Below are positions 1 to 12,100 of a stretch of DNA of 46,400 nt, one piece after another. Both the position numbers and the translations under genes were made by a program. Source of the DNA: Candidatus Hydrogenedens sp. (lineage in GTDB: Bacteria > Hydrogenedentota > Hydrogenedentia > Hydrogenedentales > CAITNO01); the NCBI GenBank assembly GCA_012522755.1, contig JAAYJV010000059.1, positions 1-46,400 on the forward strand. The letters run 5' to 3'. How positions within the stretch are numbered: the stretch's first letter is position 1; every line of letters starts with the position of its first letter. The notes below the pieces were generated by a model, which did no database searches, was not told the origin of the DNA, and saw only the letters and a program-made list of their open reading frames with translations.

Positions 1-165
1 ACGGCTTCGCCTTCAATAACGGCTTCGCCTTCAATAACGGCTTCACCTTCAATAACGGCTTCGCCTTCAATAACGGCTTCGCCTTCAATGACGGCTTCGC
101 CTTCGATCACGGCTTCACCTTCTACAGGTTCAACTTCACCCTCACTTTCACCGGAGCAGTTTTCA
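1..165 (-). repeat. EGEAVI linker running off the window edge
   Basis: An 18-bp in-frame repeat encoding E-G-E-A-V-I that starts in the protein after a SEGEVEPV segment and continues past position 1. At least seven units are visible. More protein domains or a C-terminal sorting signal must lie outside the window. Confidence 0.9.
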
Positions 166-3100
166 ATAAATACGCCTAAATAGTCATAAGCCGTATTGCC
201 TGCACCATCTTCTGCCCAGTACAACAGCAAATACAAACCATTCGTGCTGAGCCAGGCAGTCTCGTCCCACCCGAACTCATCTACAAGTGTAGAATTACCT
301 TCTGAATCAACCAAATATATATCGAGAGATACGGGGACAGAACCTTCGCAATAGTCTATGGCCTCTACACTGGCGGGACCAACAACAGCCCAATCGGATC
401 CGCAGTCAACCGTATAAACCCAAAGGTCTGGCTCTATTTCTTCAGCATAAGCGGCATTGTGCTCTATGATAAGCTCTGGCGCGGTAACATCTGGATCACA
501 ATCGTCGTCACCTTCGCCCTCCACAGGTTCAACTTCACCTTCGACAAAGTCCTCGCCTTCGATAAGCTCTTCACCTTCGATCACGGCTTCACCTTCGACA
601 AAGTCCTCGCCTTCGATAAGCTCTTCACCTTCGACAAAGTCCTCGCCTTCGATAAGCTCTTCACCTTCGATGACGGCTTCACCTTCGATGACGGCTTCAC
701 CTTCAATGACGGCTTCACCTTCAATGACGGCTTCACCTTCAATGACGGCTTCACCTTCAATGACGGCTTCACCTTCAATGACGGCTTCACCTTCGATGAC
801 GGCTTCACCTTCGATGACGGGTTCGCCTTCAGCTTCGCCATCGCCATTGTACACCTCTACGTAAGCATAATCTTCATTTTCAACAAGATCACCATTGGGA
901 GTTTTGCCGGCAACCGTTGCAGTATTCAGCACATAACCAGCATCAAGATCCACCTGTGTCACATTATAGGTCGCTGTCAGACTGTTATCCGAGGCACCGG
1001 GAGCAAAACTGGCAATGGTGCCCACAAGGCCTCCCATGAGCGGATCGGTAACTACAATGTCTTCAAGAGTCACATTGCCCGTGTTCTCCACCTTGAAGGT
1101 GTAGACAATCTCATCGCCCACGGCAGAATAGGCAGTACGATCAGTCGTCTTTGTCAGGGCAATCTGGGGAGTCTGAACCGCCGTGACAGTCACACTACCG
1201 GTATTTGTTACGTCATTCCCGTCGGGAGCTTTACCCACCGCCGTCGCAGTGTTTTCAATGTAACCGCGATCAAGATCGCTTTGGACAACCGTGTAGGCCA
1301 CTGTCAAACTGCTATCCGTAGCACCGGGAGTAAGGCTGGCGATTGTGTCTACAAATCCTCCCGTAACCGGATCATTCACAGCAATGTCTTCAACCGTCAC
1401 ATTGCCCGTGTTCTCCACCTCGAAGGCGTAGGTGATTTCATCGCCCACGGCTGCGTAGGACACTCTGTCGGCCGTCTTTGTCAGAGCAAGCCCGGGATTC
1501 TGAACCGCCGCGACAACCACGGTATTGGAATCAGCGGTCACAGCGTTCCCGTCGGGATCCTGCCCCGACACTGTGGCCGTGTTCACAATTTCGCCCGCGT
1601 CAAGGTCCGCTTGGACAACCGTGTAGATCACTGTCAAAGTGTTATCCGTAACACCAGGCGCAAGGCTGGCGATGGTGTTTGCCGGATCGCCGGTTATCGG
1701 ATCGCTCACGGAAATGTCGTAGACCGTCACATTGCCCGTGTTCTCAACCTCGAAAGTGTAGGTGATCTCATCGCCCACGGCAGAATAGGTAGTACGGTCG
1801 ACCGTCTTTGTCAGGGCAAGTCCGGGAGTCTGAATCGTCGTGACAGTCACTATATTGGAATCGGCGGTCACATCGTTCCCGTCGGGACCCTGACCCGCCG
1901 CCGTTGCGGTGTTTTCAATGTAACCGCGATCAAGATCGGCCTGAACAACCGTGTAGGTCACTGTCAGACTATTATCCGCAGCACCGGGAGTAAGGCTGGC
2001 GATGGTGCCCGCGAGACCTCCCGCAAGCGCATCGGTAACGACAATGTCTTCAAGGATCACATTGCCTGTGTTCTCCAACGTAAAGATGTAGACGATCTCA
2101 TCACCCACAGCAGCGTAGGACGCTCTGTCGGCCATCTTCGTCAGGGCAAGCCCGGGAGTCTGAACCGCCGTGACAGTCACTATATTGGAATCATCGGTCA
2201 CAGTGTTTCCGTCGGGATCCTGACCCGTCGCCGTTGCGGTGTTTTCAATGTAACCGCGATCAAGATCGGCCTGAACAACCGTGTAGGCCACTGCCAAAGT
2301 ATTATCGATGGCACTCGGCGTAAGGCTGGCGATGCTGCCTGTCGGATCACCGGTGATCGGATCGCTCACGGAAATGTCGTAGACCGTCACGTTGCCCGTG
2401 TTCTCAACCTCGAAAGTGTATCTGATCTCATCGCCCACTTCTGAGTAGCTGGACACATCTGCCGTCTTCGTCAGGGCAAGTCCGGGAGTCTGAACCGCCG
2501 TGACTGTCACAGTATTGGAATCGGCGATCATGTCGTTCCCCTCGGGATCCTGACCCGACACCGTCGCGGTGTTTTCGATGTAGCCGCGATCCAGGTCGGC
2601 CTGGGCAACTGTGTAGGTCACGGTCAGAGTGTCATCTGTATCACCCGGCGCAAGACTGGCGATACTGCCCACAAGGTCTCCCGTAAGCAGATCATTCACG
2701 GCAATGTCTTCAAGGGTCACGTTGCCCGTGTTCTCCACCGTAAAGGTGTACGTGATCTCATCGCCCTCTTCTGAGAACGTCGTACGATTGGCCGTCTTCT
2801 TCAAAGTGATCGCGGGATTCTGGATCGCCGTGACAGTCACGGTATTGGAATCAGCGGTCACATCGTTTCCGTCAGGAGTTTTTCCCATCGCGATTGCGAT
2901 GTTTTCTACACTGCCTGCATCAAGGTCCGCCAGTACCACTATATAGGTCGCTGTCAAACTGTTATGCGAGTCTCCGGGAGCAAGGCTGGCGATGGTGCCC
3001 ACGATCCCCCCTGTAAGCGGATCGGTAACGGAAATGTCATAGACCGTCACGTTGCCCGTGTTCTCCACCTCGAAAGTGTAGATGATCTCATCGCCCACGG

Positions 3101-6100
3101 CAGCGTAGGACGCTCGGTCGGCCGTCTTCGTCAGGGTAAGCCCGGAAGTCTGAACCGCCTCAACAGTCACACTGTCGGTATCTGTTACGTCATTCCCGTC
3201 GGGATCCTGACCCGACACTGTGGCGATGTTCACAATTTCGCCCGCGTCAAGGTCGGCCTGAACAACCGTATAGGTCACTGTCAGACTGTTGTCCGCAGCA
3301 CCAGGCACAAGGCTGGCGATTGTGCCCACAAGACCTCCCGTAAGCGGATCGCTCACGGCAATGTCTTCAAGGGTCACATTGCCCGTGTTCTCCACCGTAA
3401 AGGTGTACGTGATCTCTTCCCCCGCGGAGGAGTAAGTCGGCACATCGGCCGTCTTTGTCAGGGTAAGCGCAGAAACAACAGTAAAACACTCATAAGCACC
3501 CATGTCGAAGCCTGAACCGTTCGGACGGTGACGGCCCAGGATATCAAAGGAGGGAGCCCCCTCAGAGGTGCCCGTATCAACGCAGGGCGAATTGTACGAT
3601 AACTCCAGATTACCGGGAGCAGCCACAAACAAAGGATCTGCATCAATATTGCCTGTCCCTTCATAGCCGTCCTGAATGCAGCTGTAGGAAACAGTTACAT
3701 CACTATCTGCTCCATTATTGATCTGACCCGGTGAGTTCTCCCAGAGAATACAGTTGATCACCGTCGATGAGGAATTGTTGTTGTACATGCCGACACCGTT
3801 AGCAGAAATATTCGTGGAAGCACTATTTTTCACAAAAGTACAGTTAATCACTGTCGGTGAGGAGTTTTTGTTGTACATGCCGACACCGTTAGCAGTAAAA
3901 CTATCGTCAGCACTATTTTTCACAAAAATGCAGTTGGTCACCGCCGGTGAGGAATTGTTGTTGTACATGCCAACACCGTGAGCAGAAATACTATCGTGAA
4001 CACTATTTTCTCTAAAAGCGCAGTTGGTCACCGTCGGTGAGGAATTATCGTTGTACATCCCGCCACCGTATGCCTGACTCAAAACACCTTTGCCAGCAGC
4101 AATATTTTCCACAAAAGTACAGTTAATCACTGTCGGTGAGGAATTGTTGTTATACATCCCGCCACCGTATTGTGCATAGCCACGGGTAATGGTAAAGCCG
4201 TCCAGGGTCGTATCATTGGCTCCATTGACACAGCGCCACAGGCCTTCCCCATCAATTGCGGTAAAGTGATTTTGCACGTCCCTTTCTTCAAAAAAACTTT
4301 CCGTCCCTGCAAAACCGCCGTATAGGGCAACACCCTCTCTCATGGTCAGTACGGGATCGCCGGTGCCGGTGTAAGTGCCTGCTGCGATCCACAGCTCACC
4401 GCCACCAGCGTCATGAACAGTATCCACAGCAAGCTGCAGGTCAGAATAGGCATTTTCCCAGCTTGTGCCGTCAGGATCGGATGCAGTGCTGGCGACATTC
4501 ACATAATAGACAACTGGCTGAAAATGGGCCACAACTGTTTTGTCATCATCCATGAGAAGGGGCACCGAGCTGTTTTCACCGGAAAGATCACCGCTCCAAT
4601 GGCTGAAGGAAGCACCATAATTCCCGTAAGCACTCAGCTGAACGGTATCTCCTCGGTTATAAACATGGCTTCCTGCAGGCGGCTCTGTTCGTCCGAAAAC
4701 AGGAGGATAACATTGGATTGTCAAAGTACATTCATCTACAGGCTCTTCACCTTCTACAGGCTCTTCACCTTCTACAGGCTCTTCACCTTCAACAGGCTCT
4801 TCACCTTCAACTGACTCTTCACCTTCTACAGGCTCTTCACCTTCTACAGGCTCTTCACCTTCTACAGGCTCTTCACCTTCTACGGGCTCTTCTCCTTCTA
4901 CAGGCTCTTCTCCTTCAACTAACTCTTCGCCTTCTATAGGCTCTTCGCCTTCAACAGACTCTTCACCTTCAACAGACTCTTCGCCTTCAACAGGCTCTTC
5001 ACCTTCGTCGTCCCCGTCATAGTATTCATAAGCACCCATGTCAAAGCCGTTGCCATTAGGGCGAGGCCGTCCCAGAATATCCGTATCCGGTGCGCCGTCA
5101 GGAGTTCCCGCATCAATGCAGGGTGAATTGTAAGACAACTCCAGATTGTTTGGAGCAGCCACAAACAAAGGATCAGCAGCTATATTGCCGGTGCCTTCAT
5201 AACCGCCCCGGATACAGCTATAGTAAACAACGGGATTGCTGTCCGAGGAATTGTGAATTTCATGGGACATGTTCTCCCAGAAAATACAGTTCGTCAAGGT
5301 CGGCGAGGACCCCCACCAGTTACCCATCCCGCCGCCCCAGGAAGAGGAGGGAGTCGTATTCCCCGAAAAAGTACAGTTCGTCAACGTTGGAGAGGATGAA
5401 TTAGCGTTAAGTATGCCGCCTCCACTTGAAAACGCCGTATTTGACGTAAAACAGCAATTCGAGACCGTCGGAGAGGAATAAGAATTTCCCATTCCGCCGC
5501 CATCATGGGAAGCCCTATTTTCCGTAAAGCTGCAGTGGGTTACCATCGACGAGGAGTTGTCATAGTTATACATCCCGCCACCTGCCTTAGCCGTATTTCC
5601 CCTAAAGCTGCAGTTCGTTACCGTCGGAGAGGAATCCCAATTTCTCATCCCGCCGCCGGCGCCGCCCGCCATATTTCCAAAAAACGTGCAGTTGGTCACC
5701 ATAGGTGAGGAATAATGGTTCTCCATCCCGCCGCCTTGGCCGGGAGCCGTATTTCCCGTAAAAGTACAGTTAGTCAACGTTGGCGAGGATTCAAAATTAT
5801 ACATCCCGCCGCCGGACGCATCAGTCGTATTTTCCGCAAAGCTGCAGTTCGTCACCGTCGGCGAGGATTCAAGATTATACATCCCGCCGCCCTCGGCGGA
5901 AGAGTATCCTCGCTTAACGGTAAAGCCGTCCAGCAAAGCATTATCTGCACCAACGACGCAACGCCGCTCCTCTTCCCCGTCAATTACCGTTACATTCGTT
6001 TCGCAATCCCGCTGATCGCGCTCCGTTTCATTACCTGCAAAGCCGCCATAGAGAGCGACCCCTTCTTTCATGGTGAGTACGGGATTGCCGGTGCCGGTGT

Positions 6101-9100
6101 AGGTACCAGCGGCAACCCAGACTTCACCGCCGCCACTGGCAACCGCTGTATCCACGGCACACTGTAAATCAGGGAAGGCAGTCGTCCAGCTGCGCCCATC
6201 CGGGTTGGGAGCAATACTGGCGGCATTCACATAATAAACAATCTCTCCTTCGCCTTCACCTTCCCCTTCATCCTCTCCTTCACTTTCGCCTTCGATGAGG
6301 GCCTCGCCTTCAATTACAGGTTCACCTTCAAAAACAGGTTCTCCCTCAACTACAGGTTCTCCTTCGATCACGGGTTCTCCTTCAAAAACAGGCTCACCTT
6401 CAATGACGGGTTCTCCTTCAAAAACAGGCTCACCTTCAACGACGGGTTCTCCCTCAACAACGGGTTCTCCCTCAACGACGGGTTCTCCCTCAACGACGGG
6501 TTCTCCCTCAACGACGGGTTCTCCCTCAACAACGGGTTCTCCTTCAACAACGGGTTCTCCCTCAACAACGGGTTCTCCTTCAACAACAGGCTCACCTTCA
6601 ACAACGGGTTCTCCTTCAAAAACAGGCTCACCTTCAACGACGGGTTCTCCCTCAACGACGGGTTCTCCTTCAAAAACAGGCTCACCTTCAACGACGGGTT
6701 CTCCTTCTAAAACAGGCTCACCTTCGATCACGATTTCACCTTCAAAAACAGGTTCACCCTCAACTGGCTCTTCCCCGGCGAAGCCACTCAGGTTGACGAG
6801 AACAGACGGAGTATTTCGGTCGCTGCTGAGAATTTGAACCTGGCTCGTGTAAGCACCATCACGGAAGGGTGTAAACACGACATCGAATACAACAGACTCT
6901 CCGGGAGCAAGCTTACAGGGCAATTCAGGAAAGTCCTCCAGGAAAAATCCAGGGTGGGCGTTAAGCAGAGCAGCTTCCAGATTCAAACGTCCACCGGCAG
7001 ATACCAAGTACTCCCACTGTGACAGTGGTGTCACATTGTCCAGAAGTAAAGCCTTTACTTCTTCTCCGCCAGCATGGGGATTTGCAGACAGAAGCAATGC
7101 CGCCGCTCCGGTCACATAGGGCGCAGCCAAGGAAGTCCCACTGTCATAAGCGTATCCACTCCCGGGAATTGTGCTCAGGATATCAGTACCAGGCGCTGCA
7201 AGATGAACTGAAGCAAAACCATAATTGCTGAAAGAAGATCTGTTGTCCCTGTTGTCGGAACTTGCAACAGCGATAACATTGGCACAGGTATAATTAGATG
7301 GATAATGGGGAGTGGTATCATTGTTTGTGCTGTCATTACCGGCGGCGGCCACAAACAGTTGTCCGGCTTCTGCAGCCGTTTCAATCATGGCTCTGAGAGC
7401 AGCGTTTTCCGCTCCGCCCCCCCAGGAATTGTTTGTAAGCTGTGCTCCGTGGTCAATGGCATATTCCAAAGCAGAAATGGCATCAACGGTCCAACCTGTG
7501 CCGTCGGAATCCAGGAATTTAAGTGCCATGAGTTTTACAGTCCAATTCACCCCTGCAACGCCAATACCGTTATTGCCAACGGCGCCAATGATGCCTGCAC
7601 AGAGCGTTCCGTGACTGTGGTCATCCATGGGATTGTTACTGGTTACCCGGCCGTCACCATCGGTCCAACAGGCTCCATGAATATCTCCGAAGATCGGCGA
7701 TGGATTGACCCACATATTATCCGCCAGATCCTCATGATTATAATCTATCCCTGTGTCAATGACGGCAACAATCACTTCGCTGTTTCCCGTGTGAATATCC
7801 CAGGCGTTCAAGGCGCCTATATCCGCACCAGGCGTACCGCCACTCTGACCCGTATTGTGCAATCCCCACAATACATTGAATCTGGGATCATCAGGCATTT
7901 TATTGATGTGGCAGACATAGTTGGGACAGGCATAAAGCACCCCGGGCTGCCGTTCATAAGCCGCAATTGCCTCTTCCAAATTGGTTCCCGCAGAAAATTC
8001 AACAACATCTGCATCAATACGATGGTACTGATGGAGCATTTGTGCATTCATGGCCTTATGCACGGCGGCTTTGTCAGTGCTTTTAACTGCGGAGTCAAAG
8101 CCGACAATCAGCTGGTCGGCCTTATGTTGTTTCGTCAGATCCGGTGGGAACGATATATTCTTTCCGCTATGGATACGCTTTGTTTTTTTACTGTCATGCT
8201 GGTTTCCTGCACTCCTGATCATCTCCAACCCGGTAATTTCCAGATCGTATGTGGGACATGTATTCTGAACAGTGATCTGCTCGCACCGAGACGAGCCGAG
8301 AGCAAGGGTTCCAAAGGGCATGTTCAAGTCATCAGCAGGGTCTATGGAATCTTCCACCCGGATGGTACCGGGTATGGGAAGCACTGTCAGAGTCCCCGTA
8401 CCCAAAACAGAATTGCCGCTGTCCTGATTGATAAAACTGAAATCAAAAGGATAGATATCCGCTGAAAGGGTGTCTGCGATACTGTTGTTCAGTTCCAGAG
8501 TCACTTCCACTGAAGTCCTGGCGGACAAAGTACCGGCAGGGGGATTTGCCGTGATGAATGAAGGTAATGCTGCTGTGCTCCAAGTCAACACAGAATTGCT
8601 TTGGTTGTGCACCGTATATGTCTTTGAGTCAGGCGAGAAAGGCCCGCCTTCATAGCCCCGGGATATAAATTCCTCTTCCGGAGATACCTGCATAGGATCA
8701 TCGGGAACAAAAGTGACCTGGTCCACCCAACCACAGTCAGAACCGCGGTTGACAGAATAATCCTTTGCGTACACCCAACTGATAACACTTCCCTCATCCA
8801 CCTCTAAAGACACAAAACTCCAGTCTCTTTCGCCAGAAATAGCACTCTCACTGCGACCATCGACAGAAAAAGTCAGCCAATCATAATTTGACTCAGATGA
8901 CACACGCCACCAGAAACTGAGCAAACCGGATTGCGGACAAGTGAAAGACAGTCTGGAGTTCTGGTTATGGGAAATACAGCCGCTGCGGGCCGCATCCTCA
9001 CCATCATGGGATTCTCCCTGTTTACCAATCCAGGACATATCTCCACCCGTCTCCCAGAAAAGATCCTCATTATCCAGGGCTTCACTTAAATCAACATCGG

Positions 9101-12100
9101 CAACACAACTTTCATCAAAATCAATTCTTAATTGATAGGTTCCCCTCTCATTCCTGTAACCGGCTATACGGATATAATAAGGTATTCCAGCGGTCAGATG
9201 GATAAAAAGCTCCGAAGCACAGCTGTGCCCGAAAGAGCAATTGCCATCATCGTTACACGCCACTTCTATGAGATTATCGCAATCGCCTGTGAAAACGGAC
9301 AATGATGTATCAAAATCACTGCCGCATAAAGATATCTCATACTCTCCATCATATTGAGGTTCAAAGACATACCATACGTCCGCATGATCTCCGTGCGTAC
9401 AGGAACTGATATCCGTGCCTGTGGCTCCAACGGTTGAACCCGTTACTGTCACACGCGGCACAACTTGTATGGCATCTTCACAAAGATCATTTTCCAACAA
9501 TTCCCCTTCGCCTTCCACCGGCTCTTCGCCCTGATCCGTGGCAGAACCACTGAGGTTTACGAGAACGGTCGGGGTATTTCGATCGCTGCTGAGAATTTGA
9601 ACCCGGCTCGTGAAAGATCCGGAAATTTGTGGCCTGAACACGACATCGAAGACCAGGGATTCTCCGGGAGCAAGTCTATAGGGCAATTCAGGCAAATCTT
9701 CGAATAAAAATCCAGGTTGGGCGTTGAGCAGAGCAGCTTCCAGATTCAGGCGACCACCTGTAGCGACAAGGGTTTTCCATTGTGGTAATGGTGTCACATT
9801 ATCCAGAAGAATTGCTTTCACTTCTTCGCGACCCGCACAGGGGTTTACCGCCATGAACAATGCAGCCGCTCCGGCCACATGGGGCGCCGCCATGGATGTC
9901 CCGCTCTTATAGGCATAACCGTTTCCGGGGATTGTGCTCAGGATATCAGTACCAGGCGCTGCAAGATCTACGGAGGCAACACCATAATTGCTGAAAGAAG
10001 ACCTGTTATCCCTGTTATTGCTACTGGCAACCGCGATAATATTGGGACAGGTATAATTGGAGGGATAATGAGGCCTGGTATCATTATTTGTGCTGTCATT
10101 ACCGGCGGCGGCGATAAACAGTTGTCCCGCATCAGCCGCGGTTTCAATCATGGCTTCGAGCGCAGGATTGCCCGTATCTCCTCCCCAGGAATTGCTTGTA
10201 AGGTGTGCTCCGTGATCAATGGCATATTCCAAGGCGGCAATGGCATCCGCGTCTGTACCGCTCCCATTGGACCTCAAAAATTTGAGTGCCATAAGTTTCA
10301 CATCCCAGTTCACTCCTGCAACGCCGATACCGTTGTTGCCAACGGCACCAATGGTGCCCGCACAGTGTGTTCCGTGACTGTGGTCATCCATGGGGTTGCC
10401 ACTGGTTACCCGGCCGTTGCCATCGGTCCAACGGGCCCCGTGAACATCTCCGAAGGTCGGCGATGGATTGACCCACATATTGTCGGCCAAGTCTTCGTGA
10501 TTATAATCTATCCCTGTATCAATGACAGCGACGATGATTTCACTGTTTCCCGTGTGAATATCCCAGGCGTTCAAGGCGCCTATATCCGCCCCGGGTGTGC
10601 CAGAGCTCTGACCCGTGTTGTGCAATCCCCACAATGCACTGAATCTGGGATCATCAGGTGTTTTATTGATGGTATAAACATAGTTCGGACAGGCATACAG
10701 CACACCGGGCTGCTGTTCATATGACGCAATTGCCTCTTCCAGATTGGTTCCCGCAGAGAATTCAACGACATCGGCATCAATACGGTGATACTGATGGAGC
10801 ATCTGCGCATTCATGGCCTTATGCACAGCGGCTTTGTCTGTGCTTTTGACTGCTGAGTCAAAGCCGATAATCAGCTGGTCCGCTTCATGTTGTTTCGTCA
10901 AATCCGGTCGGTACGGTACATCATTTCCACTATCAGTACGCGTTAATACTTTACTGTCATTTTGGCTGAGCCAGGATCCGATCATCTCCAAACTGGTAAT
11001 TTCCAGATCGTGTGCGGGACAGATATTCTGAATCGTGACCTGCTCGCGCCGAGACGAGCCAAGGGCAAGAGTTCCGAAGGGCATGTTCAAGTCATCAACA
11101 GGGTCTATGGAGTCTTCCACCCGGATAATGCCGGGTATGGGAAGCACTGTCAGAGTCCCCGTACCCAAAACAGAATTGCCACTGTCCTGATTGATAAAAC
11201 TGAAATCAAAAGGATAATTGTCCGCTGAAAGGGTATCTGCGACACTGTTGTTCAGATCAAGAGTCACTTCCACTGAAGCAAGGGCCTCCAGTGTTCCGGA
11301 AGCGGGAGTTGCCATAATAAATCCGGGCAATGTTCCTGTCGACCAAGTCAGAACCGCATCGCCCTGGTTGAACAAAGTATATGTCTTTGAGTCTGGCGAA
11401 AAGGGTCCGCCTTCATAACCCCCGGAAATAAATTCCTCCTCAGGAAAGATCTGTAAATCATCATCGGGAACAAAGGCAACTTCGTCCACCCAACCGCAAT
11501 CAGAACCTCTGCTGACAGAATAATCCTTTGTATACTCCCAACTGATGATTGAGCCCTTGTCCACTCGTAACGATTGAAAAATCCAATCCTTTTCACCGGA
11601 AATAGAGCTCTCACTGCGACCATCGACAGAAAAAGTCAGCCAATCATAATTTGACTCAGATGACACGCGCCACCAGAAACTCAACAGACCGGACCGGGGA
11701 GAAGTGAAAGACAGTCTGGAGTTCTGGTTGTGGGAAATACAGCCACTGCGGGCCGCATCTTCACCATCATGGGATACATCCTGTTTACCAATCCAGGACA
11801 GATTTCCACCCGTCTCCCAGAAAAGATTTTCATTGTCCAGGGCTTCACTTAAATCAACATCGGCAACACAACTTTCATCAAAATCAATTCTTAATTGATA
11901 CCACCCCATATCATCCCGATAGCCGGCTATGCGGATATAATAGGGTATGCCGGCAACCAGATCGATAAAAAGCTCCGAAGCATAGATATTTCCCGGATCG
12001 TCTTCGCCGTCGGAACTGTAACTGCTGCTATACCCGCAATTACCATCGTCATTACAGGCAACTTCCGTCAGATTGTCACAATCGCCTGTGAAGACAGATA

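Noticed and set aside
1-165. Short regular repeats that could suggest a CRISPR array
   Set aside because: The 18-bp units have no unique spacers and are in-frame codons for EGEAVI.
459-2444. 661-residue plus-strand open frame (His/Arg/Gly-rich), and the Ser/Pro-rich frame at 457-864
   Set aside because: Antisense shadows of the DUF11 repeats and EGEAVI linker; the protein-like sense is on the minus strand.
6295-6837. 180-residue plus-strand frame of TGSPST repeats, resembling a mucin-like protein
   Set aside because: Antisense of the EGEPVV linker; repeat structure forces all frames open.
7305-10724. Plus-strand frames of 386 residues (7305-8465) and 281 residues (9879-10724) that resemble each other
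   Set aside because: Their similarity only reflects the duplicated S8 block on the minus strand, which has full catalytic motifs.
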